NCBI GenBank assembly: GCA_041890495.1
Contig: CP169086.1
Coordinates: 868,001-932,000 of the forward strand
Origin: Escherichia boydii
GTDB taxonomy: Bacteria; Pseudomonadota; Gammaproteobacteria; Enterobacterales; Enterobacteriaceae
DNA: 64,000 nucleotides
Reading direction: 5' to 3'
Both the position numbers and the translations under genes were made by a program. Within the stretch, counting starts at the first letter, position 1, and every line of letters starts with the position of its first letter. Below the pieces are notes generated by a model. The model was not told the DNA's origin. It saw only the letters and a program-made list of their open reading frames with translations, and did not search any database. Below, one piece after another: positions 16,994 through 26,113 of this stretch.

Positions 16994-17497
16994 ATGAATA
17001 ATAAAAATTTTCATAAGCTGTGGTTATTCTTTTACGCGGTGATTTTCGCCCTGGTCAGTGGTTGTACGTCGTCTTCACACAGCGACCCCTCCCGCTACAA
17101 TCTGCAGTTTCAGGCTCATCCACAAATCAATGAATCTGCGCCGCTTAAGGTCCGGGTATTGTTGCTGAAATCCGATGCGGATTTCATGTCCAGCGACTTC
17201 TACTCCCTGCAGAACAACGCGTCGGCCACGCTTGGCGCGAATCTGCTGAACAGCGACGTGTTCTTCCTGATGCCGGGACAGCTGTCCAAAACCCTCAGCG
17301 GGCAAAGCTCTCCGGAGGCCCGCTACATCGGCGTTATGGCGGAGTATCAGGTGCTGGATGGCAAAAAATGGCGCGTTTCACTTCCTCTGCCCGTGCCTGG
17401 CGAAAATCATATCTACCAGTTCTGGAAATGGTCCGCAGATGAGCTTCAGGCCAACGTTTTTCTCGACGTGAACGGCATTCGGGTCATCAGCCAGTAA
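16994..17497 (+). CDS. tssJ: T6SS outer-membrane lipoprotein TssJ
   Basis: 167-residue SciN/TssJ lipoprotein. The lipobox LVSGC places the lipidated Cys at 24. The mature part is the compact beta-sandwich of the family (PLKVRVLLLKSDADFMSSDF, then a loop and RYIGVMAEYQ). TssJ sits in the outer membrane and binds the periplasmic C-terminus of TssM, forming the trans-envelope complex TssJLM. It is followed by tssK and tssL, the usual order. Confidence 0.94.
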   Translation: MNNKNFHKLWLFFYAVIFALVSGCTSSSHSDPSRYNLQFQAHPQINESAPLKVRVLLLKSDADFMSSDFYSLQNNASATLGANLLNSDVFFLMPGQLSKTLSGQSSPEARYIGVMAEYQVLDGKKWRVSLPLPVPGENHIYQFWKWSADELQANVFLDVNGIRVISQ

Positions 17498-17525
17498 CGC
17501 GCTTCAAAACAGGAAACACATCATC

Positions 17526-18869
17526 ATGACGAAAGCAGAAAAGGTCGTCTGGACCGAAGGCATGTTCCTGCGTCCACACCATTTTCAGCGGACTGAAAGC
17601 TATCTGCTCAACCATGTTCGTGAATGGGGCGCGCTACAGCGATCGTATCTCTGGGGCTTTCTTGACGTTGAACTGGATGAAGCGATGCTTCGTCAGGGAT
17701 GCATTGCCCTGAGCTACTGTAGCGGACTGCTGCCGGACGGCACTTTTTTCCAGGTCCGTAACGGGCGCAACGGTCCTGTGCCGCTGAAAATTCCAGACAA
17801 TCTCACCAACGAAAAGGTGGTGCTCGCGCTGCCGGTTCGTCGTGGCGAGAGAGAAGAGGTGATCTTTAGCGAAGAGCCGGCCTCGCTGGCGCGCTTCATC
17901 GCGTTTGAGCAAGAGGTGGAAGACGATAACGCCATGTCGGTGGGTGATGCCACCGTCCAGTTTGGCCGCCTGCGTCTGACCCTGATGCTCGAAAAAGACC
18001 TCACGGCAGAGTGGACCGCCATCGGCGTGGCCTTTGTGACCGAGAAACGTAACGACAACCACGTGCGGCTCGACAACAGCTACATCCCGCCGATGCTCAA
18101 CGCTAACAACAGCCCGCAGATCTACAGCATGATCAACGATCTGCACGGCTTGCTGGTGCAGCGCAGCCAGCAGATTGGCGGTCGTTTGCGCCAGCCCGGC
18201 CGCTTTAATACCTCTGAACTGATTGAATTCACGCTGCTGTCGCTGGTTAACCGCCACCTGGGCGAGGTGTCTCATTTAAAAACCCTCCCGCTGCTGCATC
18301 CGGAAACGCTCTGGCGCATCTGGCTGCCGTTTGCGACCGAGCTCACCACCTGGACGTCGCAGCGGACCGCCGAAAGCGTGCTGCCGATTTACGATCATGA
18401 CGATCTGGCAAACTGCTTCAGCAAGCTGATGCTGATGCTGCGTCAGGGGCTGTCGCTGGTGATGGAAGACCACGCGATTCAACTGCCGCTAAACGAACGC
18501 TCTCACGGCCTGAACATTGCCACGGTGCCTGAAACCAGCATGGTGCGTGAGTTCGGCTTCGTGCTGGCGGTTAAAGCCAACGTGCCGGGCGAACACCTGC
18601 AAACCCATTTCCCGGCGCAGATGAAGGTCGCGCCGGTCTCGAAAATTCGCGATCTGGTTCAGCTTCAGCTGCCGGGCATTATGCTGCGCGCCATGCCGGT
18701 CGCGCCGCCGCAGATCCCGTGGCATGCCGGCTACAGCTACTTTGAACTGGAGAAGGGCAGCGAGCTGTGGCACGAGATGGATAAGTCCGGCGCATTCGCC
18801 CTGCATCTTGCAGGGGAATTCCCGGGGCTGGATATGGAGTTTTGGGCCATCCGTAGCCCGACAGAATAA
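17526..18869 (+). CDS. tssK: T6SS baseplate protein TssK
   Basis: 447-residue TssK (VasE/ImpJ family), the trimeric adaptor joining the baseplate to the TssL/TssM membrane complex. The N-terminal signature VVWTEGMFLRPHHFQRTE is diagnostic, and the shoulder and head domains follow at normal length. AGGAAAC stands 11 bases before the ATG. It lies in the run tssJ-K-L-M. Confidence 0.96.
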   Translation: MTKAEKVVWTEGMFLRPHHFQRTESYLLNHVREWGALQRSYLWGFLDVELDEAMLRQGCIALSYCSGLLPDGTFFQVRNGRNGPVPLKIPDNLTNEKVVLALPVRRGEREEVIFSEEPASLARFIAFEQEVEDDNAMSVGDATVQFGRLRLTLMLEKDLTAEWTAIGVAFVTEKRNDNHVRLDNSYIPPMLNANNSPQIYSMINDLHGLLVQRSQQIGGRLRQPGRFNTSELIEFTLLSLVNRHLGEVSHLKTLPLLHPETLWRIWLPFATELTTWTSQRTAESVLPIYDHDDLANCFSKLMLMLRQGLSLVMEDHAIQLPLNERSHGLNIATVPETSMVREFGFVLAVKANVPGEHLQTHFPAQMKVAPVSKIRDLVQLQLPGIMLRAMPVAPPQIPWHAGYSYFELEKGSELWHEMDKSGAFALHLAGEFPGLDMEFWAIRSPTE

Positions 18870-18886
18870 TAAAGCGAGCGCTTAAT

Positions 18887-20125
18887 ATGCAGGAACGACA
18901 GGACACCGGCAGTGATGCCGCGTTTACCGGGGCCAGTAGCAACAATCAGCTTGTGGCGGCCGCCAATCCGCTGCTCAATGCGATTCCGCAGATCCGTCAT
19001 TCGGTTTCCCATGACGATCAGGTGGCGTTACGCCAGCGCCTGATCGATGAGATTCGCCGTTTCGAAGTCCGCTGCCAGCAGGCGGGGCTGCCCTACGAAG
19101 TGATCGTCGGGGCACGCTACTGCCTGTGTACGGCGCTCGATGAGGCCGCCGCGCTCACCCCCTGGGGCAGCAGCGGGGTCTGGTCAAGCAACGGTCTGCT
19201 GGTGACGTTCCATAACGAAACCTGGGGTGGGGAGAAGTTCTTCCAGCTGCTGGCGCGCCTGTCGCAAAACCCGCGCGAGCATATCCTGCTGCTGGAGATG
19301 ATCAACTACTGCCTGCTGCTCGGCTTCGAAGGGCGCTATCGGGTGCTGGATAATGGCCGCACCCAGCTTGAAACCATCAAGCAGCGGCTGTGGCAGATGA
19401 TCCGCGGCGTGCGCGGAAGCTATCCGCCACCGCTTTCTCCCCATCCGGAAGATCGTCCGGTGCTGCGCAAGCTCTGGCGGCCGATGGTTCCCCTGTGGGC
19501 ATGCGTGGCGCTGGCCGGGTTTATCGCCTGCCTGTTTTATATCGTGCTCAACTGGCGTCTTGGCGACAGCACCAGCCCGGTGCTGGCGAAGATTTATCAG
19601 TCCCAGCTGCCGGAAACCACTATTCAGCAGCCGGCGCGTCAGCTTCCGGCTGTTCTGAACCTGCGCGGCTTCCTGAAGCCTGAAATCGAAGCTGGCCTGG
19701 TAGCGGTGAAAGACGAAGCGGATCGCAGCGTCGTTATCCTGAAAGGCGACGGGCTGTTTGCCTCTGCCTCGACCGTCGTGCGCGACCGCTATGAACCGGT
19801 CATCAACCGCATCGCGCAGGCGATGAATAACGTCAGCGGCAAAATTCTGGTGGTGGGCTACAGCGACAACGTGCCGATCCGCAGCGCGCGCTTTGCCTCT
19901 AACTATGAACTCTCTCTGGAACGCGCCCGCTCGGTACAAAAAATGCTGCAGGGAAGCCTCTCTCAGCCTGGCCGCGTGAAAGCGGAAGGGCGGGGCGAGA
20001 TTAACCCGGTGGCGCCGAACACGACGCCTGAAAACCGCGCCCGTAACCGCCGTGTGGAAATTACTCTGCTGGTGTCGCCTGAAAACACTCAGGCCGAGCT
20101 GAACGGATTGCCGCAAGGAAACTAA
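18887..20125 (+). CDS. tssL: T6SS membrane protein TssL with OmpA-like domain
   Basis: 412-residue inner-membrane protein. The DotU/TssL cytoplasmic domain spans about 22-190 (YCLCTALDEAAALTPWG, then NETWGGEKFFQLL). One transmembrane helix is at about 200-222, and a periplasmic OmpA-like peptidoglycan-binding domain lies at about 285-400 (SNYELSLERARSV and ARNRRVEI). This is the extended TssL type that anchors the membrane complex to the cell wall by itself. It has a three-base gap to tssM. Confidence 0.95.
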   Translation: MQERQDTGSDAAFTGASSNNQLVAAANPLLNAIPQIRHSVSHDDQVALRQRLIDEIRRFEVRCQQAGLPYEVIVGARYCLCTALDEAAALTPWGSSGVWSSNGLLVTFHNETWGGEKFFQLLARLSQNPREHILLLEMINYCLLLGFEGRYRVLDNGRTQLETIKQRLWQMIRGVRGSYPPPLSPHPEDRPVLRKLWRPMVPLWACVALAGFIACLFYIVLNWRLGDSTSPVLAKIYQSQLPETTIQQPARQLPAVLNLRGFLKPEIEAGLVAVKDEADRSVVILKGDGLFASASTVVRDRYEPVINRIAQAMNNVSGKILVVGYSDNVPIRSARFASNYELSLERARSVQKMLQGSLSQPGRVKAEGRGEINPVAPNTTPENRARNRRVEITLLVSPENTQAELNGLPQGN

Positions 20126-20128
20126 GGA

Positions 20129-23100
20129 ATGCTGACGACTCTTCTTTCCATACTGACTAACCGCATTCTGTGGAGCTTCCTCGGCGTCACGGCGCTGGCG
20201 GCGGTGATCTGGATGATTGGACCTCTGCTGTCCATCGTGGACACCCGACCGCTTGAATCTGAACAGAACCGCATCATCAGCATCGCCGTGGTCTACCTGC
20301 TCTGGGCGCAGGGCCACATTCTGCCGCGCCTGTACAACGCCTGGCTGAACCGCAAGCTGATGGACAAGCTCAAAGAGAACACCGCCAGCCCGGAAGCGTC
20401 GGATCCGCAGAAGCGACTGAACAACGAGGAGCAGATCCTCGCCAGCCGTTTTGATGAAGCCGCGCAGATGCTGAAAAAAGCGCACTTCAGCAAGGCGGGA
20501 CAGGGCACCCAGTGGACGCAGCGCTTCAGCACGCAGTACCTCTACCAGCTGCCGTGGTACGTCATTATCGGCGCGCCGGGGTCCGGTAAAACCACGGCGC
20601 TGGTCAACTCCGGGCTGCAGTTCCCGCTGGCCGATCGTTTCGGTAAAACCGCCCTGCGGGGCATTGGCGGCACGCGTAACTGCGACTGGTGGTTCACCAA
20701 CGAGGCGGTGCTGCTGGACACCGCGGGTCGCTATACCACCCAGGAGAGCGAGCAGGTGCAGGACGCCGGGGAATGGCTGCAGTTTATGGGGTTACTGCGT
20801 AAGTATCGCCGCCGCCAGCCGATCAACGGCGTGATCGTCACCATCAGCATTTCCGATCTGCTCACCCAGTCAGCCGAGGCGTCCCGCCAGCAGGCGGTGA
20901 ATCTGCGCCAGCGTCTGTCCGAGCTGCATGAACAGCTGGGTATCCGCTTCCCGGTCTACGTGATGGTGACCAAGGCCGACCTGCTTAAAGGCTTCCGCGC
21001 CTGGTTTGCCGACTACGACAAAGCGCAGCGCGACCAGATCTGGGGCTTTACGCTGCCGTGGGAACAAACCAAACACGCCGATTACGACCTGATGGGCAAC
21101 TTCCAGCAGGAGTTTTCTCTGCTGCAGCAGCGCCTCGACGCCGGGCTGCCGGAAACTATGCTCAAAGAGCATGACGCGAAAACCCGCGCAGAAGCGTATC
21201 TCTTCCCGCAGGAGTTCGCCGCGCTGCGTCCGCTGCTGGCGGATTACCTGAGCACGGTCTTCGCCCGCTCGAACTTCGAAACCGAGTTCTCCCCGCGCGG
21301 GATCTACTTCGCCAGCGGGACTCAGGAAGGCATGCCGTTCGACCGGGTGATGGGCGAACTTAACCGCGCCCTGTCGCTGCCGGAAGGGGGCGAGGCGGAT
21401 AACTGGGATTCGGTCAGCAAAGAAGCGCCAATCCCGGGCGCAAAAGGTCAGAGTTTCTTCATCAAGAACCTGCTGCAAAACGTCATCTTCCAGGAAGCTG
21501 GAATCGCCGGGGAAAACCGCTGGTGGGAGCTGCGCAACCGGGCGGTGATCTGGTCCGGCTATGCGGCGCTGCTGGCGCTGCTCGCGATTCTGGGCGGACT
21601 GTGGCTCACCAGCTATGCCAAAAACAAGGCCTACCTGGAAGAGGTTGATGCGAAGGTGCCTCTGCTTGACCAACAGAGCAAAGCCTTACAGAACCAGACT
21701 CAGCGTGATCTGTTCGAACTGCTGCCGCTGCTGAATAGCCTGGTCGATCTGCCGAAAAGCGACGCGTTTGATGTGAACGATCCGCCGCTCTCCCGCCGTA
21801 TGGGACTCTATCGCGGGGATGACGTCAGCGACGCCTCCCAGTCCCTGTATCAGAAAGCGCTGGATCAGATGCTGCTCCCTGCCGTCGCCATGCACATCAC
21901 CACCTGGCTTCGCAACGACAACGGCAGCGATGTGGAATACAGCTATGAAGCGCTGAAAGCCTATCAGATGCTGTATCAGCCGAAACACTATGACGGCAAA
22001 TTCCTGCATTCATGGGTGATGCTCAACCTGCAGCGTAACCTGCCGCAGAACGTCACAAAAGCGCAGCTGCAGCAGCTTGAATGGCACCTGACGCAGCTGC
22101 TGGAGCCGAAAATTCAGGCCTCGCCGTACGCGCAGGACGAATCCCTGGTCGCGCGCGAAAGAGCGATGATCGGCCAGCAGCCGCTTTCCACGCGCGTGTA
22201 CGGCCGCCTCAAGCGCCTGCTGGAACATGATGACAACCTCAAGCCGGTCTCCCTTTCCGACCTGGGCGGACCGCAGAGCGAGCTGGTGTTTTCTCGTAAA
22301 AGCGGCAAGCCGGTGAGCGAAGGCGTACCGGGTCTCTATACGCCGGACGGCTACTGGAAAAGCTTTAACGCCCAGATTGACAGCGTCACCACCGCCCTGC
22401 ACGAGGACGACGCCTGGGTGCTGGGGGCCGCGACGGCTCAGGAGGATAAACAGCAGATCGATAACGCCGTGCGCCAGCTCTACATGCGCGACTTTATCGC
22501 CAACTGGGATCGCTTCCTCGCCGACATTCAGCTCAATAACAGCGCCGACCTTTCCCAGCGCATCAACACCGCGCGCCTGCTCTCCGGCGCCAACTCGCCG
22601 CTGCGCCGTCTGGTGCAGAACCTGAGCCAGGTTCTGACGCTGTCACGCAACGCACCAGCGCCAGAAGATGCGGGTAAAGCGCAGGATCAAAGCAACCGCG
22701 CCACCCGTACGCTGGAAGCCCTGTTCAGCAACAATGACGCTGCGCCGACCCAGGCCGCCGTTGTTACGCAGGCACCGGAACAGCTGGTGACCGACCACTA
22801 CGCGCCGATGATTGAGCTGGCGCAGCCGCTGGAGAAGGGCGGGAAGACCATCGTGTTTGACGATTTTCTCAAGCAGGTGGATGAACTCTATCGCTACCTG
22901 ACCGCCGTGCAGGATGCGGCCAACAGCGGCATGCCTGCGCCGGGCGGGGAGGCGATCAGCCGCCTGCAGGCCAGCGCCGGTCGTCTGCCGGGCGGGCTGC
23001 AAACCATGTTCAGCAATATGGCGGTGGGTGCCAGCAGCGATACCCAGCGCCGCGACCTCGAGAACGTACGTAAGCGGATTAACGTTGAGGTGGGCGGGTT

Positions 23101-23749
23101 CTGCCGCCAGGCAATTGCCGGTCGCTACCCGCTGGTGCGCAGCGCCAGCACCGAGGTCACCCCTGACGATCTCGCGCGCATGTTTGCGCCGGGAACAGGG
23201 CTCATGGACGCCTTCTTCCGCGACAATCTGACCAATAAGGTGGATACCACGCAGGCCAACTGGCGCTTTATGCCGGGCATTGACGGGAAAACGCTGCCGG
23301 GAAGTGAAGGGCTGCTGAGGCCGTTCCAGCAGGCCCAGTCGATTCGCGACGCCTTCTTTGCTAACGGCGCAACCACGCCGTCTTTCAAGGTGACGGTTCG
23401 CACCGTGCGAATGGATAACACCATTCTGAATCTGACCCTGGACGTTGACGGCCAGCTGCTGCGCTACAGCCACGGCCCGCAGGCCGTGCAGATCATGAAC
23501 TGGCCGGGGCCGGGCGGCACCAACCAGGTCCGCATGCAGCTGGGGCTGGCGAACGGCAGCACGGCGACGCTGGTCACCAACGGCGCCTGGGCGCTCAACC
23601 GCTTCTTCGATAAAGCGAGCACCAGTCCGGGCGCGGGCAGCCTCAGCCGTCAGGCCACCTTCAGCGTCGACGGACATCAGGTCACGCTGGAGTTTGCGCC
23701 GAACAGCATTCGTAACCCGTTCCAGCTTCCTCGTTTCTCATGCCCATAA
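20129..23749 (+). CDS. tssM: T6SS membrane protein TssM (IcmF)
   Basis: 1206-residue IcmF-family protein, the largest part of the trans-envelope complex. Two N-terminal transmembrane segments (about 13-34 and 49-66) precede a cytoplasmic NTPase-like domain with an intact Walker A, GAPGSGKTT (148-156), and the LLDTAGRY motif. A third transmembrane segment lies at about 474-495. The long periplasmic C-terminal part contacts TssJ. Length and order are normal for the family. Confidence 0.96.
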   Translation: MLTTLLSILTNRILWSFLGVTALAAVIWMIGPLLSIVDTRPLESEQNRIISIAVVYLLWAQGHILPRLYNAWLNRKLMDKLKENTASPEASDPQKRLNNEEQILASRFDEAAQMLKKAHFSKAGQGTQWTQRFSTQYLYQLPWYVIIGAPGSGKTTALVNSGLQFPLADRFGKTALRGIGGTRNCDWWFTNEAVLLDTAGRYTTQESEQVQDAGEWLQFMGLLRKYRRRQPINGVIVTISISDLLTQSAEASRQQAVNLRQRLSELHEQLGIRFPVYVMVTKADLLKGFRAWFADYDKAQRDQIWGFTLPWEQTKHADYDLMGNFQQEFSLLQQRLDAGLPETMLKEHDAKTRAEAYLFPQEFAALRPLLADYLSTVFARSNFETEFSPRGIYFASGTQEGMPFDRVMGELNRALSLPEGGEADNWDSVSKEAPIPGAKGQSFFIKNLLQNVIFQEAGIAGENRWWELRNRAVIWSGYAALLALLAILGGLWLTSYAKNKAYLEEVDAKVPLLDQQSKALQNQTQRDLFELLPLLNSLVDLPKSDAFDVNDPPLSRRMGLYRGDDVSDASQSLYQKALDQMLLPAVAMHITTWLRNDNGSDVEYSYEALKAYQMLYQPKHYDGKFLHSWVMLNLQRNLPQNVTKAQLQQLEWHLTQLLEPKIQASPYAQDESLVARERAMIGQQPLSTRVYGRLKRLLEHDDNLKPVSLSDLGGPQSELVFSRKSGKPVSEGVPGLYTPDGYWKSFNAQIDSVTTALHEDDAWVLGAATAQEDKQQIDNAVRQLYMRDFIANWDRFLADIQLNNSADLSQRINTARLLSGANSPLRRLVQNLSQVLTLSRNAPAPEDAGKAQDQSNRATRTLEALFSNNDAAPTQAAVVTQAPEQLVTDHYAPMIELAQPLEKGGKTIVFDDFLKQVDELYRYLTAVQDAANSGMPAPGGEAISRLQASAGRLPGGLQTMFSNMAVGASSDTQRRDLENVRKRINVEVGGFCRQAIAGRYPLVRSASTEVTPDDLARMFAPGTGLMDAFFRDNLTNKVDTTQANWRFMPGIDGKTLPGSEGLLRPFQQAQSIRDAFFANGATTPSFKVTVRTVRMDNTILNLTLDVDGQLLRYSHGPQAVQIMNWPGPGGTNQVRMQLGLANGSTATLVTNGAWALNRFFDKASTSPGAGSLSRQATFSVDGHQVTLEFAPNSIRNPFQLPRFSCP

Positions 23750-23765
23750 CCGCAAGGACAGCCGT

Positions 23766-24482
23766 ATGACGAATACCCCTGCGATGAACCGCTACAGCTG
23801 GTATGGCAAGTTACCCAGCGCCGGAGATTTTTTGCAGCGTCGCTTTCCTGACACTCTACAGCGCCAGTGGTCGCACTGGTTCCAGGTCGGTCTGCTGGCC
23901 TGGCAGCAGGAAGAGCAGCGCAGCGGCGAGCGCCCGTTCCAGAAAGCGCCAGTCTGGAATTTTGTGGTACCGCCCATGCTGGGCAGCCAGATGATCCAGA
24001 TGGGCTGTCTGCTGCCCGGCCGCGACAGCGTTGGCCGACAATACCCGGTTTGCCTTCAGCTGAGCTTCGCGCCGTCCGAATGGTCGACCAGCCTGCTCAG
24101 CCAGGCCGAAAGCTGGTACCAGCAGGTTGGGCGCCTGGGGCTGCACGCGGTGCGCAACAGTTTTTCCGCCTCGCAGCTGGATGAGATGCTGATGACCATT
24201 CCGGCGCCGCAGCCCGTCGAGCCGCAAAAGCGTTCCGACATCCTGGATGTGATTGGCTATGACGAGGACGGCCAGAGCACGCTGGGCTGGCCGCAGGCGG
24301 CAGAGTGTTTTGATCCGCTGCGTCAGACCAGCTACTGGTGGACCAACCGCTGCGACGGTTACCCGCTGTACACCCATGTTCACAGCGGTAACTTCACCGG
24401 ACAGCTTTTCACCCTGCTGTTCGACCCGGCAGGGGGCGCCCGTCCGGGCCGCCACGGTCTCTATCCGCCTATGTTTGAATAA
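23766..24482 (+). CDS. tagF: T6SS regulator TagF
   Basis: 238-residue TagF/SciT/ImpM family protein (signature WYGKLPSAGDFLQRRFP). In Pseudomonas aeruginosa TagF restrains T6SS firing independently of PpkA, through the Fha protein. The ATG at 23766 follows AAGGA; the open frame starts earlier inside tssM but that extension has no homology. Together with TagH, PppA and PpkA in this window, it points to a post-translationally gated system. Confidence 0.9.
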   Translation: MTNTPAMNRYSWYGKLPSAGDFLQRRFPDTLQRQWSHWFQVGLLAWQQEEQRSGERPFQKAPVWNFVVPPMLGSQMIQMGCLLPGRDSVGRQYPVCLQLSFAPSEWSTSLLSQAESWYQQVGRLGLHAVRNSFSASQLDEMLMTIPAPQPVEPQKRSDILDVIGYDEDGQSTLGWPQAAECFDPLRQTSYWWTNRCDGYPLYTHVHSGNFTGQLFTLLFDPAGGARPGRHGLYPPMFE

Positions 24483-24493
24483 GCAGGGATCTC

Positions 24494-25510
24494 ATGAATA
24501 TCGAAGAATTTCTCGCGCCAATAAGCTCCGAAAAGCCCTGCGGCGAAAACCTGGAGTACGACGCCGACTTCCAGAGCATGAATCAGGCAAGTCTTGGGAA
24601 AGCAGAGCAGCAGTTTGGCGACACCATTATCCCGGCAGAGCCGGCTGACTGGAACACGGTCGAGAAATATGCCACCAGCCTGCTGACCCGCACCAAAGAT
24701 CTTCGCGTCCTGCTGGCGTTAACCCATGCCTGGACGCGCCGCCGCGGGCTTGCGGGCTACGCGGACGGATTATTGCTGGTGCAGGAGGCGATCGCCCGTT
24801 ACTGGGAGACGCTCTATCCGCTGCTGGAAGAGTATGGCGAAACCGATCCGTTCTACCGCATTAACGCCCTGGCAGGTCTGAGCGATAAGTCTGACCTCAC
24901 CATCGCCGTGCGAAACGCCTCGCTTCTGCGTTCAAATGGCGATGAAATTTCGCTCCGGGATGCCCAGGCGCTGCTGGACGGCAGTAAGACGGAGTGTCCC
25001 GACTATCCCGGCGGTCGTCCACGGCTGATTGATGAGCTTTCCCGCGGCGACCAGCCGGGGACCGCAGCGGTTATCGTCATTAACGAACGGCTGCTGGCGA
25101 TTCGAGAGCTGCTCACCGGGCATCTCGGTGAGAGCGGCGTGCCCGAGATGGAGCAGCTGCTTAAAACCGTGGGGCTGGTTGCCAGCGCGTGTCAGGTAAC
25201 CGATATCAGCAAGCTCCTGCCTAACCGTGAGGCGCAGGCGGAACCCCAGGCCGAACAGCAATCGGGGGCAACGCAGCCCGCTCAGCCGGTCACCGACTGG
25301 CGAAGCGTGCAGATCACCAGCCGCGCCGACGCGCAGCTGATGCTGGAAAAAGCGAAGCAGTATTTTGCGCAGTACGAACCGAGCCACCCCGCACCGCTGA
25401 TGATTGAACGGGTGCAGCGGCTGTCAGAACTTAACTTTATGGACATTATTCGCGACCTGGCGCCAGACGGCGTTAACCAACTTGAAAACATCTTTGGGCG
25501 CCGCGAATAA
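24494..25510 (+). CDS. tssA: T6SS cap/baseplate protein TssA
   Basis: 338-residue TssA with the N-terminal ImpA domain (PF06812): ISSEKPCGENLEYDADF, then LRVLLALTHAWTRRRGLAGYA. The C-terminal region (about 265-338) contains SRADAQLMLEKAKQYFAQYEPSHPAPLMI, written here only as its key positions 275-305, typical of short TssA proteins. TssA primes tail assembly and organises sheath polymerisation. It is followed by the sheath genes. Confidence 0.9.
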   Translation: MNIEEFLAPISSEKPCGENLEYDADFQSMNQASLGKAEQQFGDTIIPAEPADWNTVEKYATSLLTRTKDLRVLLALTHAWTRRRGLAGYADGLLLVQEAIARYWETLYPLLEEYGETDPFYRINALAGLSDKSDLTIAVRNASLLRSNGDEISLRDAQALLDGSKTECPDYPGGRPRLIDELSRGDQPGTAAVIVINERLLAIRELLTGHLGESGVPEMEQLLKTVGLVASACQVTDISKLLPNREAQAEPQAEQQSGATQPAQPVTDWRSVQITSRADAQLMLEKAKQYFAQYEPSHPAPLMIERVQRLSELNFMDIIRDLAPDGVNQLENIFGRRE

Positions 25511-25585
25511 CGCGTCCAGGCATTATGACGACAGGCATGGAGCCTGCCGTTTCACCTTCACCGCGCATCTTTGATGGAGAACATC

Positions 25586-26110
25586 ATGGCAATGAGTAAC
25601 AGTGGGCAGAAATTCATCGCACGTAACCGTGCCCCCCGCGTGCAGATCGAGTACGACGTAGAGATCTACGGTGCAGAACGTAAAATTCAGCTGCCGTTTG
25701 TGATGGGCGTCATGGCCGATCTGGTCGGCAAACCGGTGGAAAACCTGCCGGCCGTTGACGAGCGTAAATTCCTCGAAATCGACATCGACAACTTTGACGA
25801 ACGCATGAAGGCGCTGAAGCCGCGCGTGGCGTTCCAGGTGGATAACACCCTGACCGGCGAAGGTAAGCTCAACGTGGATCTGACCTTCGACAGCATGGAC
25901 GACTTCCTGCCGGACGCGGTGGCCCGCAAGGTTGAGCCGCTGAACAAGCTGCTGGAGGCGCGTACCCAGCTCTCTAACCTGCTGACCTATATGGACGGTA
26001 AAAACGGAGCGGAAGAGCTGATCGCAAAAATTCTGCAGGATCCGACGCTGCTCAAATCCCTGAGCCAGTTGCCGAAAAATGACGAAAGCGCGAAAGGTAG
26101 CGAGGAATAA
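25586..26110 (+). CDS. tssB: T6SS contractile sheath small subunit TssB
   Basis: 174-residue VipA/TssB, which pairs with TssC to form the contractile sheath. The signature RNRAPRVQIEYDVEIYGAE and the PFVMGVMADL segment are intact. The ATG at 25586 is favoured because GGAG is six bases upstream; an earlier TTG in the same frame (25571) is unlikely. There is a three-base gap to tssC. Confidence 0.96.
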   Translation: MAMSNSGQKFIARNRAPRVQIEYDVEIYGAERKIQLPFVMGVMADLVGKPVENLPAVDERKFLEIDIDNFDERMKALKPRVAFQVDNTLTGEGKLNVDLTFDSMDDFLPDAVARKVEPLNKLLEARTQLSNLLTYMDGKNGAEELIAKILQDPTLLKSLSQLPKNDESAKGSEE

Positions 26111-26113
26111 TCG

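Noticed and set aside
19184..20485. A 433-codon minus-strand frame across tssL and the start of tssM
   Set aside because: Shadow of plus-strand coding sequence; Arg/Gln/His-rich translation without any motif.
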